DNA of 64,000 bases from an uncultured Verrucomicrobiales bacterium. GTDB lineage: Bacteria > Verrucomicrobiota > Verrucomicrobiia > Verrucomicrobiales > Akkermansiaceae. The position numbers were made by a program, and so were the translations under genes. This document shows, piece by piece, positions 25,251 to 34,800 of the stretch. Every line of letters begins with the position of its first letter. Positions within the stretch are counted from its first letter, which is position 1. The DNA is taken from contig CALCHQ010000102.1 in the NCBI GenBank assembly GCA_937901085.1, forward strand, positions 24,024 through 88,023, written 5' to 3'. The notes below the pieces were generated by a model that was not told the DNA's origin, ran no database searches, and worked only from the letters and a program-made list of their open reading frames with translations.

Positions 25251-26651
25251 ATGGAAAACGGAAAACAGGAGAGTGAAGCCCTCTGGGCGCTGATCATGGA
25301 AGATTTGCGCACCCACGGGCAGGCGGACGGGTATGCCATCGATTTCATCTCCGGCCTGCGCCTGGTGGAAGACACCGGCACGAGACTTATAATCGAGTAC
25401 CCAGAGGGGCTCATGCTCGCGTGGCTTGAGCTCAATTACAGCGAATATATCGAAACAGCAGCCTGCCATGTTCTGCAGGCCACACGCGAACTGGAATTTG
25501 TAGAAGCCGGCAGCCGGCAGCCCGTGGCAGAAACAGTCATCTCCCCTGCCCCGGAAAGCAAGCCCGCAAGCGCACCTGCGGCCACCCGCCGCAGCCCGCG
25601 CCTCAACCGCAGCACCCGAGTGCAGACCAACCTGAACGCTGACTACACCTTCGAGAACTATGTGGTAGGCTCCAGCAATCATTTTGCCTACGCCGCCGCC
25701 CAGGCTCTGGTGAATTCAGACGTGCGGGTCTTCAACCCGCTGTTCATCTACGGCAACTCCGGCATGGGCAAGACCCACCTGCTGCACGCCATCGGCAACG
25801 CCTTGCGCGCCCGCCGGGAAAATGTCCAGGTACTCTATGTAACCAGCGAGCAATTCACCAACGCCTACATTGAAGCCATCCGCAAGCGCGGAGACGCGCT
25901 GGAGGTATTCCGCAGGAAGTACCGCAAGGTGGACGTTCTGCTCATCGACGATGTGCAGTTCATGGCACGGGCCGACAGAACCCAGGAAGAATTCTTCCAC
26001 ACCTTCAACGCCCTGTTCGAATCCGGCAAACAGATTGTACTCTCCGCAGACTGCCCCGCCAGCCAGATTACCAACATGGACAACCGCCTCCGCACCCGCT
26101 TCTCCCAGGGCATGACGGTGGAACTCACCGCCCCCTGCTACGAGATGCGTATGGCCATCCTGCGCCAGAAGATGCTCAAATGGAAGCAGAACCTCCTGAG
26201 CGACGAAGTCGTGCAATTCCTGGCACGCAACGTCACACAGTCCGTCCGCGCTCTGGAAGGCGCCCTCATCCGCACCAGCACCATTGCCTCCTTCAGCAAT
26301 GCCTGCCCCAGCATCGCCTTCCTGCGTGAGAACCTTGCCGACCTCATGAACAAGCGGGCCAGCACCGGCATCTCCATTGCCGACATCCAGGAGCGCGTTG
26401 CCAGCGAATTCGGCCTGCGCGTCGAGGATATCAACGGCCGCCGCCGTACGGCCTCCATCGCCCACCCCCGTCAGGTAGCCATGTTCCTGGCCCGCCAGCA
26501 CACCGCCTGCTCCCTGCAGGACATCGGCGAGGCTTTCGGTGGCCGCGACCACGGCACCGTGCTGCACGCCATGCGCACCATTGAGGAAAAGCTCCGAAAT
26601 GACTCCGGCCTGCGCGATATACTCACCCGCGTGACAGAGGCCCTTGCCTGA
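25251..26651 (+). CDS. dnaA: chromosomal replication initiator DnaA
   Basis: Origin-binding AAA+ ATPase that opens the replication origin (466 residues). Domain I and a variable proline/alanine-rich domain II occupy about 1-125; the AAA+ domain begins with YTFENYVVGSSN, has Walker A GNSGMGKTH (near 165-173) and Walker B VLLIDDVQFM; the C-terminal DNA-binding domain contains the DnaA signature with GGRDHGTVLHAM near 430-441. The length is typical. A downstream terminator separates it from the Rrf2 gene. GGAAAAC repeats overlap the start codon. Confidence 0.96.
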   Translation: MENGKQESEALWALIMEDLRTHGQADGYAIDFISGLRLVEDTGTRLIIEYPEGLMLAWLELNYSEYIETAACHVLQATRELEFVEAGSRQPVAETVISPAPESKPASAPAATRRSPRLNRSTRVQTNLNADYTFENYVVGSSNHFAYAAAQALVNSDVRVFNPLFIYGNSGMGKTHLLHAIGNALRARRENVQVLYVTSEQFTNAYIEAIRKRGDALEVFRRKYRKVDVLLIDDVQFMARADRTQEEFFHTFNALFESGKQIVLSADCPASQITNMDNRLRTRFSQGMTVELTAPCYEMRMAILRQKMLKWKQNLLSDEVVQFLARNVTQSVRALEGALIRTSTIASFSNACPSIAFLRENLADLMNKRASTGISIADIQERVASEFGLRVEDINGRRRTASIAHPRQVAMFLARQHTACSLQDIGEAFGGRDHGTVLHAMRTIEEKLRNDSGLRDILTRVTEALA

Positions 26652-26675
26652 GACCCTCTACCACACCCCTTCACA

Positions 26676-26703
26676 CGCGCCCGCACACGGGCGCGTTCTT
26701 TTT
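26676..26703 (+). terminator. dnaA terminator
   Basis: An 8-bp GC-rich stem, CGCGCCCG (26676-26683) and CGGGCGCG (26688-26695), loop CACA, followed by TTCTTTTT. Confidence 0.85.
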
Positions 26704-26737
26704 CAGCTTTATCCTACAAAAAAAGTATCTTTTCTGC

Positions 26738-26766
26738 TTGACCCTGCGTCCTTGCTCTTATATGAT
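26738..26766 (+). promoter_or_regulatory. promoter of the Rrf2-GH110 operon
   Basis: TTGACC (26738-26743), a 17-bp spacer and TATGAT (26761-26766). The start of transcription near 26773 lies 6-9 nt before the two candidate ATG codons at 26779 and 26782. Confidence 0.7.
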
Positions 26767-26781
26767 AGACGCACGGTTATG

Positions 26782-27201
26782 ATGAGAATATCCACCAAGG
26801 GACGTTATGCCCTCCGTATCATGTTAGACCTGGCGCAGCACAGCGACCAGGGTCCTGTTGCGCTGCGCGAAATCTCCGAACGCCAGAACATCACCCCCAA
26901 ATATATGGAAAGCATCATGTCGCTGCTACTCCAGGACAAACTGGTGCAGAGTCTCCGGGGCAAATCCGGAGGCTACCTGCTGACCCGCCAGCCTGAAGAA
27001 TATCCCATCTACGAAATCCTGAGCTGCGCGGAAGGCGGCCTGGCCCCGGTACATTGCCTTGCCATGGACGAAAACGAATGCCCCATCCGCCCGCACTGCC
27101 TCACCATTCCGGTATGGGAGGGACTGCACCAGGTCATCAAGGATTACCTCAGCGGCATCACCCTTCAGAAACTCATCGAACAAGGAGCTACCTGTGTATA
27201 A
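26782..27201 (+). CDS. Rrf2 family regulator, IscR/NsrR-like
   Basis: A 139-residue winged-helix transcription factor (140 if the ATG at 26779 is used). The start MRISTKGRYALRIM and the LREISERQNITPKYME helix-turn-helix are classic Rrf2 features, as is LRGKSGGYLL in the wing. Three cysteines C92, C100 and C106 (HCLAMDENECPIRPHC) resemble the set that holds an iron-sulfur cluster in IscR and NsrR, although the first spacing is 7 instead of 5. It may thus sense iron, oxygen or nitric oxide. A longer open frame upstream crosses the promoter and is rejected. Its stop region overlaps the start of the GH110 gene by 8 nt. Confidence 0.85.
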   Translation: MRISTKGRYALRIMLDLAQHSDQGPVALREISERQNITPKYMESIMSLLLQDKLVQSLRGKSGGYLLTRQPEEYPIYEILSCAEGGLAPVHCLAMDENECPIRPHCLTIPVWEGLHQVIKDYLSGITLQKLIEQGATCV

Positions 27202-28930
27202 TTCCCGCACCACTCCCCTTTTCGTCAGCACCTTCCTTGTCTCCACAATGGCGGTTCCTGCTCTCATGGCCCAGGAAATCAACGCCGCCGACCACGGCAT
27301 CCTCCCCGGCAGCCAGGACTGCGGGGCTGCCGTACTGGCACTGCTCGACACCGCGCGCAGCCAGGGCGTCCGCTGCATCCACTTTGCACCAGGCGAATAC
27401 CACTTCTACGCCGGGAGCGCCCAGCCCATGCAGCTCTACATCTCCAACCACGACCAGCAGGAAGTCCACCCCGTTGCGCTGCCGCTGGTCAACATGAAGC
27501 AGCTGGAACTCCGCGGGGAAAACACCCGCTTCATCTTCCACGGCAAAATGCTGCCCTTTGTGCTGAAGGACTGCGAAGACATCACCATCAGCAACATCAG
27601 TATTGATGCCGCCGAACCCTTTTCTGCCGAAGGCCGCATTGTTGAAATCAAGGATGGCCGCACCACCCTCGAACTCAGCCCGGCCAGCCGCTACACCGTC
27701 GAGAACGGCAAATTCCTCCTCACCAACAACGGCCGCAAGGACGCCCTCCATTGCGCCCTCGCCTTTGAAGCCGACGGCCGCATGGTTCCCACCGGCCAAT
27801 CCGGAGACATGGGCTGGTACGCACCGGCAGAGCAACTGCCCGGCAACCGAGTCCGATTTGCCGAAGATGCCACCCGCAAGGGACTCGCGGTTGGGCAGAC
27901 ACTCGTCCTGCGCACCTATTACCGCCCGCATCCCGGCATGCTGCTCTACCGCGCGAAGCGCACTACGCTGAACAATGTCGTCTTCCATGACAGCCAGGGC
28001 ATGGCCCTCATCGCCCAGCGCAGCGAGGACATCACCATCCGGGGCGGCGGCTGCATCCGCGCTAAGGGACGCATGCACACCACCGCAGCCGATGCCACCC
28101 ACTTCTCCAACTGCCGAGGCCACATCAGCGTACAGGGAGCCACCTACGAAGCCATGATGGATGATGCCATCAACGTGCATGCCACCTGCCTGGGCATCAA
28201 GGAAGTCGAATCCCCCCGCAGCTTTATCGCCCGCTACATGCACGGGCAGGCCTACGGGTTTGAAGTCATGGAGCCGGGCGAACACCTCCAGTTCATCCAC
28301 GGCCCCACGCTGGAACTCAATCCCCAGCTCCGCCAGGTGGCCAGTGTCGAAGTCATCGACCCGCGCCATGTGCGCGTGACTCTCACCGGGGACATTCCAG
28401 CCGGTATCGGCGCGGGAGATGCCATCGAGAATGCAGACTGGCATCCCAGCGTGGATTTCAGCTATAACACTGTACGCCACAACCGCGCCCGCGGCGCGCT
28501 CTTCACCACCCCGAAACCCGTACGCGTCATCGGCAACCACTTTGACCACACCCACGGCTCTGCCATCCTGCTGGCGGGCGATGCCCAGGGCTGGTATGAA
28601 AGCGGAGCCTGCCGGGATGTCCTCATCCAGGGCAATACCTTCCGCCACGGGCTGACCGGTCTCTACCAGTTCACCGATGCCCTCATCGCCATCTGCCCCG
28701 AAGTGCGCCAGCCGGAAAAACAAGTGCAGAAATACCACCGCAACGTCCGCATCACCGGCAACCACTTCATCACCCACCGGGTTCCCCTGCTCTCCGCCAT
28801 CTCTGCAGAGGATGTGGATTTCACCGGTAATAAGATTGAGTACCACGACATCTACCCGGCGCAGTCCGGCGGACGCCCCTGGCTGCTCAAGCAGGCCTGC
28901 GGTGAAATGAAGCTGCAGACCACCGAATAA
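27194..28930 (+). CDS. GH110 alpha-1,3-galactosidase-like, secreted
   Basis: Predicted exo-alpha-galactosidase of family GH110, which removes terminal alpha-1,3-linked galactose as found in blood group B and related mucin glycans. The 578-residue protein starts at a GTG (27194) that is preceded by AAGGAG at 27182-27187, a strong ribosome-binding site 6 nt away, and overlaps the Rrf2 gene by 8 nt. A signal peptide covers residues 1-27 (ending ALMAQ). The remainder is a right-handed beta-helix with family-like segments GSAILLAGDAQGWYESG and YQFTDALIAICPE. An export signal and glycan specificity fit mucin use. The start is supported by the signal peptide; the longer upstream frame is antisense noise to Rrf2 coding. 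Confidence 0.82.
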   Translation: MYNSRTTPLFVSTFLVSTMAVPALMAQEINAADHGILPGSQDCGAAVLALLDTARSQGVRCIHFAPGEYHFYAGSAQPMQLYISNHDQQEVHPVALPLVNMKQLELRGENTRFIFHGKMLPFVLKDCEDITISNISIDAAEPFSAEGRIVEIKDGRTTLELSPASRYTVENGKFLLTNNGRKDALHCALAFEADGRMVPTGQSGDMGWYAPAEQLPGNRVRFAEDATRKGLAVGQTLVLRTYYRPHPGMLLYRAKRTTLNNVVFHDSQGMALIAQRSEDITIRGGGCIRAKGRMHTTAADATHFSNCRGHISVQGATYEAMMDDAINVHATCLGIKEVESPRSFIARYMHGQAYGFEVMEPGEHLQFIHGPTLELNPQLRQVASVEVIDPRHVRVTLTGDIPAGIGAGDAIENADWHPSVDFSYNTVRHNRARGALFTTPKPVRVIGNHFDHTHGSAILLAGDAQGWYESGACRDVLIQGNTFRHGLTGLYQFTDALIAICPEVRQPEKQVQKYHRNVRITGNHFITHRVPLLSAISAEDVDFTGNKIEYHDIYPAQSGGRPWLLKQACGEMKLQTTE

Positions 28931-29004
28931 GCCTCCAGCTACCTGCTGGCAGTCTGCACCTGTACCAAATAGGGGCAAACTGTCAGCAAGCCGTTGGTTT
29001 AGGC

Positions 29005-29033
29005 TTGAAAATTCGGTCGATTCGGTGTATAAG
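29005..29033 (+). promoter_or_regulatory. leaderless gltX promoter
   Basis: TTGAAA (29005-29010), a 17-bp spacer and TATAAG (29028-29033), then 6 nt to the ATG at 29040. The placement excludes the upstream in-frame ATG at 29025, which lies inside the promoter. Confidence 0.7.
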
Positions 29034-29039
29034 GCGCGC

Positions 29040-30395
29040 ATGTCTACGCCCGTACGCACACGCTTTGCCCCCTCGCCCACCGGCTACCTGCACATCGGTG
29101 GTGCCCGTACCGCTCTGTTCAACTACCTCTTCACCCGCAAGATGGGCGGCACATTCGTGCTGCGCATCGAAGACACCGACCAGGAACGCCATGTGGAAGA
29201 CGCCATGAAGGCTATCTTCACCGGCATGAGCTGGCTGGGGCTGGATTGGGATGAAGGCGAAGGCAAGGGCGGCGCTTACGAGCCCTACTTCCAGAGCCAG
29301 CGCAAGGACATCTACGACCGCTACTTCCAGAAGCTCGTGGACATGGGCCGTGTGTACGAATGCCCCGCCCCCAACAAGCGCGACAAGAACGGCGACGAAA
29401 TTCCCGGCACCAGCGAGGGTACCGTGTGGCGCTTCCGCTTCAAGCGCGAGGGCGTGATGACCCTGCACGACATGGTCTGCGGCGACATCTCCGTCGACTA
29501 CAACAACGTGGACAACACCCCCGACATGGTGGTGAAGCGCACCGACGGCTCCTACATCTTCCACCTGGTGAATGTAGTGGATGACATCGAGATGAAGATT
29601 ACCCATGTTATCCGAGGCGAAGACCACATCATGAACACCTTCAAGCACCTGCAGCTTTTCGACGCCTTCGGCGTAGAGCCGCCTGTGTATGCCCACATCC
29701 CGCTCATCCAGAACCCGGACGGTTCCAAGATGAGCAAGCGCGACGTGGGCGCCCAGCTGGGCAACTACCCGGAGGAAGGCTTCCTGCCCGATGCCGTGGT
29801 GAACTTCATCGCCCTGCTCGGCTGGAGTCCCAAGAGCGATGCCGAGGTCTTCACCAAGGACGAACTCATCAACCTCTTCTCGCTGGAGAACGTGAACCGC
29901 GCCGCCGCCAAGTTCGACATAACCAAGTGCAAGTGGATGAACCAGCAGCACATCATGCGCCTGGCTCCTGAGCAATTCGTGGAGCTTGCCCTCCCGTTCT
30001 GCACCAAGGCCGGACTGGAGGATACCGCCCAGCTGCGCGAGGTTCTTCCCTCCGTGCAGACCAAGGTGCAGCTGCTCAGCGAAACTCCCGCCTGGGTCAA
30101 GTGGGTGCAGGTACTGGAATACGAGGAGGAATCCATGGCCAAGCTGCAGGAGAACGCCCGCGAGATGCTCGACATCTTCGTGGTGGCCGCCAAGGGCATC
30201 GAGGAATGGAGCGGCGAAGCCGCCTTCCAGATGGTGAAGCCGCTCACCAAGGCCAATGGCGTGAAAGTGGGTGCTATGATGTTCCCGCTGCGCATGGCCC
30301 TCACCGGCTGCCACGCCGGCCCCGGCATCGATGTCATCATGCAGGCCCTGGGCCGCGACGAAGTGCTGCGCCGCATCGAGATTTTCCCCTGCTGA
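29040..30395 (+). CDS. gltX: glutamyl-tRNA synthetase
   Basis: Class I aminoacyl-tRNA synthetase that charges tRNA-Glu (451 residues). The HIGH-like signature is in RFAPSPTGYLHIGGARTAL (residues 8-26) and the KMSKS-like loop in GSKMSKRDVGAQ. The central DITHxxRGE-type segment reads KITHVIRGEDHIMNT. The C-terminal anticodon-binding domain (about 310-451) is a little short compared with the usual 470-490 residues in total. The product is cytosolic. It precedes queA by 9 nt, in one operon with DUF805. Confidence 0.95.
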   Translation: MSTPVRTRFAPSPTGYLHIGGARTALFNYLFTRKMGGTFVLRIEDTDQERHVEDAMKAIFTGMSWLGLDWDEGEGKGGAYEPYFQSQRKDIYDRYFQKLVDMGRVYECPAPNKRDKNGDEIPGTSEGTVWRFRFKREGVMTLHDMVCGDISVDYNNVDNTPDMVVKRTDGSYIFHLVNVVDDIEMKITHVIRGEDHIMNTFKHLQLFDAFGVEPPVYAHIPLIQNPDGSKMSKRDVGAQLGNYPEEGFLPDAVVNFIALLGWSPKSDAEVFTKDELINLFSLENVNRAAAKFDITKCKWMNQQHIMRLAPEQFVELALPFCTKAGLEDTAQLREVLPSVQTKVQLLSETPAWVKWVQVLEYEEESMAKLQENAREMLDIFVVAAKGIEEWSGEAAFQMVKPLTKANGVKVGAMMFPLRMALTGCHAGPGIDVIMQALGRDEVLRRIEIFPC

Positions 30396-30404
30396 TTTGA
30401 TTTC

Positions 30405-31382
30405 ATGCGAACCACCGACTTTGATTACCACCTGCCTGAAGAGCTGATAGCCGACCGGCCTCTGCCGGATCGTGCCGCCAGCCGCATGCTCGTGGTGCAT
30501 CGGGACACCGGGCTCATCGAACACCGCCATTTCCATGATATCATGGAATATGTGCAGCCCGGTGACCACTTTGTACTCAACAACACCAAGGTCGTACCCG
30601 CCCGCTATTTCAGTAACGACGGCAGCATCGAACTCGTGCGTGCCGGGCTGGCGCAGGAACTCGTGTGGAAATGCCTGGTGCGCCCCGGCAAGAAAATGAA
30701 AGTCGGTCGCACCGTGCAGGTCGGTGATGCCACCGGCACGGTGGAAAGCATCGATGATGAAGGCTACCGCTACATCCGCTGGGATAAATTCATCGACCCG
30801 GAGGTTTACGGCCGCCTGGCCCTGCCACACTACATGAACCGCGAAAGCGAACCGGCAGACAAGGAACGCTACCAGACCATCTACGCAGAACACGAAGGAG
30901 CCATTGCCGCCCCCACCGCCGGACTGCACTTCACCCCGGAAATCCTCAACGCCCTGCCGCACAGCTTTGTGACCCTGCATGTCGGCGTGGGCACCTTCCG
31001 CCCGGTGAAAGTCGAAAACGTGGCCGACCACCACATGCACCGGGAAAGTTTCGTGATGCCGCAGGATACGGCCGATGCCATCGCCGCAGCAAAGCGCGTT
31101 GTTGCCGTGGGCACTACCAGCGTGCGCGTGCTGGAAACCCTGGCCACCCGCCACGGCACCCCCCTGCCCGCCACCAGCGGAGATACCGACATCTTCATCT
31201 ACCCCGGCTATGAGTTCAAGACCGTGGGCGCGCTGCTCACCAACTTCCACCTGCCGCAAAGCACGCTCATCATGCTGGTATGCGCCTTTGCCGGCAAGGA
31301 ACTCATCATGGAAGCCTACCGCCAGGCCGTTGAACAGCGCTACCGCTTCTTCTCCTATGGCGACTGCATGCTGATTGTCTGA
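30405..31382 (+). CDS. queA: S-adenosylmethionine:tRNA ribosyltransferase-isomerase
   Basis: Adds the epoxycyclopentanediol group to preQ1 in tRNA, the penultimate step of queuosine synthesis. The 325-residue protein has TDFDYHLPEELIADRPL at the start, VLNNTKVVPARY, GRLALPHYM, AAPTAGLHFT and the C-terminal TNFHLPQSTLIMLVCAFAG, all of which are typical. It follows gltX, whose product charges a tRNA; the two modify or charge tRNA but queuosine itself sits on other tRNAs. The stop overlaps the DUF805 ATG by one base (TGATG). Confidence 0.95.
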   Translation: MRTTDFDYHLPEELIADRPLPDRAASRMLVVHRDTGLIEHRHFHDIMEYVQPGDHFVLNNTKVVPARYFSNDGSIELVRAGLAQELVWKCLVRPGKKMKVGRTVQVGDATGTVESIDDEGYRYIRWDKFIDPEVYGRLALPHYMNRESEPADKERYQTIYAEHEGAIAAPTAGLHFTPEILNALPHSFVTLHVGVGTFRPVKVENVADHHMHRESFVMPQDTADAIAAAKRVVAVGTTSVRVLETLATRHGTPLPATSGDTDIFIYPGYEFKTVGALLTNFHLPQSTLIMLVCAFAGKELIMEAYRQAVEQRYRFFSYGDCMLIV

Positions 31383-31747
31383 TGATGAAACACCTGTCCA
31401 GGCTCTACAATTTCCGGGGCAGACTCAGCCGCCGCGACTTCCTTACCTGCTGGCTCTGGGTCTACCTCCTGCCGAAAATCTGGCCTTTCCTGGCCGCCAT
31501 TGCGAATGTTCTCCTTCTCGGCAAAGAAAGCCAGCCGCTCGAAATAGCGGGTGGCGTGGCGCTCAGCGTATCCGTACAGCTACTGCTTGTATCCTTTTTC
31601 CTGGGGGCTATCTGGCGGCGTCTGAATGACATCGGCTTTGCACTCTGGCCGAAACTGCTCATCTGCGCCCTCATGTTCGTGCTGCCGCCATTCGGGTGGA
31701 TGCTCCAGCTCACCCTGCTCCTGCTTCCCTCCCGCCGCCAGAAATAA
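31382..31747 (+). CDS. DUF805 family membrane protein
   Basis: A 121-residue membrane protein starting in the TGATG overlap with queA. The N-terminal segment FRGRLSRRDFLTCWLW matches the DUF805 start (F-x-G-R-x-x-R-x-x-F-W), followed by hydrophobic helices and the IWRRLNDIG segment typical for the family. About three or four membrane helices. Function of the family is unknown. A second ATG lies 3 nt downstream. Confidence 0.8.
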   Translation: MMKHLSRLYNFRGRLSRRDFLTCWLWVYLLPKIWPFLAAIANVLLLGKESQPLEIAGGVALSVSVQLLLVSFFLGAIWRRLNDIGFALWPKLLICALMFVLPPFGWMLQLTLLLLPSRRQK

Positions 31748-31760
31748 AACGTAACCTTGC

Positions 31761-31816
31761 TCTCAACAGCTAAACGCGCGCAGGTCTTTCAAAGGCCTGC
31801 GCGCGTTGTGTTGAGA
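31761..31816. terminator. long bidirectional terminator
   Basis: A nested stem: outer TCTCAACA (31761-31768) with TGTTGAGA (31809-31816), inner AACGCGCGCAGG (31773-31784) with CCTGCGCGCGTT (31796-31807). It separates the convergent DUF805 and S6 protease genes and could serve both, though no long T run follows. Confidence 0.75.
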
Positions 31817-31832
31817 CTCCTTATGCTGCCAT

Positions 31833-34800
31833 TCAGGCCTTGCGGCGACGGCGTGCCGCCAGAGCCGCCAGCCCCAGCAGGCTCAAGGCCGCCGTTGCCG
31901 GTTCCGGAATCGTCTCGGTGGAGGTGACAAACACAATCGTGTTAGTGCTGCCGCCATTTCCTTCATAGGAGGCCGTCAAACTGACGTAACCGCCATCGGA
32001 GGAACGCTGCACGGAAACGAGGCTGCCGCTGATGTTCAGGCCGTAATCCAGCATCACATCAGAACCAAAGGAAAGGCGCACGGCATCGTAGCTGTTGAAA
32101 TCGTACCCCTGGAAGAGAATTTCCAGGGAGTTTCCACTCACCGTCAGCGCTCCATCTAGCATGGCCGAAGTAATATCCAGCACGCGCGCATCAGCCTCCA
32201 GCGTGTAGGTGGCATCTCCGCCAAAGGCCTGCAACGTCATGGCATCGGCGAGTTCTGAGCTGCCGGACTGTCCCCCTGAAATCTGCAACGCTACGGCAGA
32301 CACATCCATCCTGGCAGCTGCGCCTTCCAACGCAACCACAGCAGAATCAGCATCCAATGTCAGATTCTGCAAGGTCAGAGCAGCTTTATCATACAACTCC
32401 ACCAAAGTGTTGGACACATGGGTACGGTTCGTCCCCTGACCCGCAATCAGGGCTGTATTTTCCTTTCGGGTCACCGTTTCATCCAATTCTTCCGTCTCAG
32501 GCTCCCAGGCAAGCGTACTACCACCAGAAATAACGGCTTCGGTCTTGCCGTCCTTGCCAGACAGACGAACACCTCTATCCTGTGCATATTCATAGTTTGC
32601 AGACGACGGAATCTCCCCTACCACGCTCAAAGAAGCTCCCTCATCAATACGGACTGAGCCGGAAACCTGAGCAGTACCAGCAAGCTGAACCCCTGGGTAA
32701 TAAGATTTGTAACTGCTGATTTTGATATTAGAGGGCGTCTCTCCCGTTGAGCGGATGTCTCCGGAAAGTTTGATTAAGACTGGTGCAGAATACCTATCGA
32801 TGCCACAAGAGTCTTCATTGGAGTTATTCGTGCTGAAGGCGTAAGGAGTGGCGGTAAAATTGATATCGCCACCCACAAGACTGATATCCGATGCATATTC
32901 GGTTAAAGCAACCGTCGCGCCAAGTGTAGCGCCACTACCCAGCACCAGCTGCAGATTCTCCGATGCGGAGCTGCCTCCTGCATACAAAGAACTGCCGTTG
33001 AGTACACTCACCGTCACCTGTCCCTCTGACGGAGCCTGAATCGCCGGAGAGGCGCCGACTACATTCGCCGTGTCATCCAAGACCAGGACAGCCTTATTAT
33101 CAAGCGTCACCGAAGCATTCCCGGCTTCGAACGAAATACCACATTTCACGCCAACAGAAGCATTGTCAACATGAAGGCTGGCGTTGCCGCCCAGTATGAT
33201 TCCGTTCATGTATGCCGCGTTTCCATTTCCATCGCCTTCCACTGTAAGGCTGCCGTCAGTAATGGCGTATACGGAAGCACGGTCCTGGAATGAGGTGTCG
33301 TCTCCAGAAAGATGAATAGCATTCGTCCCGCTGAGATTCTTGTTGTACGCATGCTCTGCCACAAATCTCTGGCCGCCGGAAAGCTCCAGGCGCGAATTCT
33401 GCCCCATATGTACTGACCAGACAGTTTCTTTTTCAGAAAGGTTCAGACTCAATGTACCGTTGTTGACGGTATAGCGACCGCCGTTCAAATCTGCATTGTT
33501 CAGCTTCAGAGAACCAGAGGATACCTCGATACCCGACACCTTTGTCTTGACCTCAAAGACAGTTTCACCGCACCCGCTTTGTTCAATGAAGGACGCTGTC
33601 AGGTTGCTGTCGGAGTCATGTCCCACAATCGTATATGTCTTCTCTGCATTCTCGAAGAAGAGTTTGGAAACAGCAACCTGGCCTTGCAGATGAGCGGATG
33701 TCTTTTCAGCTTCATCCGTAAAACGCAGGTTCGTTGTAGAATCAGGAGTGCCAGTGGTTGCAAACGCATCAGATGTCCAGGAACTATTCTGATCCGTACC
33801 GTTCCAGGTCTTGACATTATCGGTAAAGGTCACCACCAGATTACCATTGGAGTCACAGGAGAACTCTGACTTGATAGTACCCAGATTGGAGTCCGTAAGC
33901 GAACTGAGCAAGTCCTTCCAATTACCGGAAGATAAAGTAAAGGACTGACCTAAGTAAGTGTCGCGGTCGATATTCGTGAACTGAATCGTCACTCCTTGAC
34001 TGGTCGAACTCAGGCTGCCCGCAAAATCCAGGGAGCTTCCGCTACTTATCAAGGCATTGACATCAAAGACTATCTTACCTCCATTCAAGCTCAGAGACCC
34101 CATGGTGAGCGAAGCTCCGGCGGCATTGACGCTAAGCGAGTCACCGGCATCCAGGGAATAGGTGTGATTTCCCAGATTCAGCGAACCGGCGGCATTCAAG
34201 GCGATATCCCCCTGCACATTCAAGGAAGTCACCCCGGAGAAATCAAGCGTCCCCGTATTCTGGAGGGCAATATTCTGCACCACCACTGAGCTGCCATTGA
34301 ATTGCTGAACGCCTGTACCGGCCATCTCAATACTGATCCCCTTCGAGGCAGAATCAGATGCGGCTCCAATGCTGCCGCTGTACGTGTAGTTACCGCTGCC
34401 GGTAATCACGAGCGCAGCCTGGCGGGTAGAGGCCGGCGCTGTTGTTGCAATGGCAGACGGCGCGGTCCCTGCAAACAGGTGAGAATACGCATTACCATTC
34501 AGACCGCCAACCTTCACGCGGTCTGCATTCAACGCCAATGAAACATAAAAATTATTATCATCCGCGCCAGTAAGATTAACCGTGGCAGAGCTGATGGCCT
34601 CTGTGCTGTTTATCTGCAAATAAGCCTGATAAGGACGCGTATGTCCAGTATAGTTGCAATCGCGATTCACATTAATAGCACCGGAGAAGCCTCCCTCTCC
34701 ACCAATGATGAGCTGAGCAGTCTTAGAATGTGTGGTTGTGGAATTCCAATTAAGGGAGCCAGCACCGGTCAGTTTATCCAGCTGCCAGATGGTATTCCAG

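Noticed and set aside
28934..28948. Hairpin CCAGC-TACCT-GCTGG after GH110 as a terminator
   Set aside because: Only 5 bp and no T run follows; it is not a convincing terminator.
27188..29080. A 630-codon minus-strand frame opposite GH110
   Set aside because: Opposite a gene with signal peptide, ribosome-binding site and family motifs; no support of its own.
28983..31259. A 758-codon open frame on the minus strand opposite gltX and queA
   Set aside because: It is a shadow frame produced by the third-position GC bias of two clearly recognised genes on the plus strand; it has no promoter and no protein-like motif, with histidine- and valine-rich composition.
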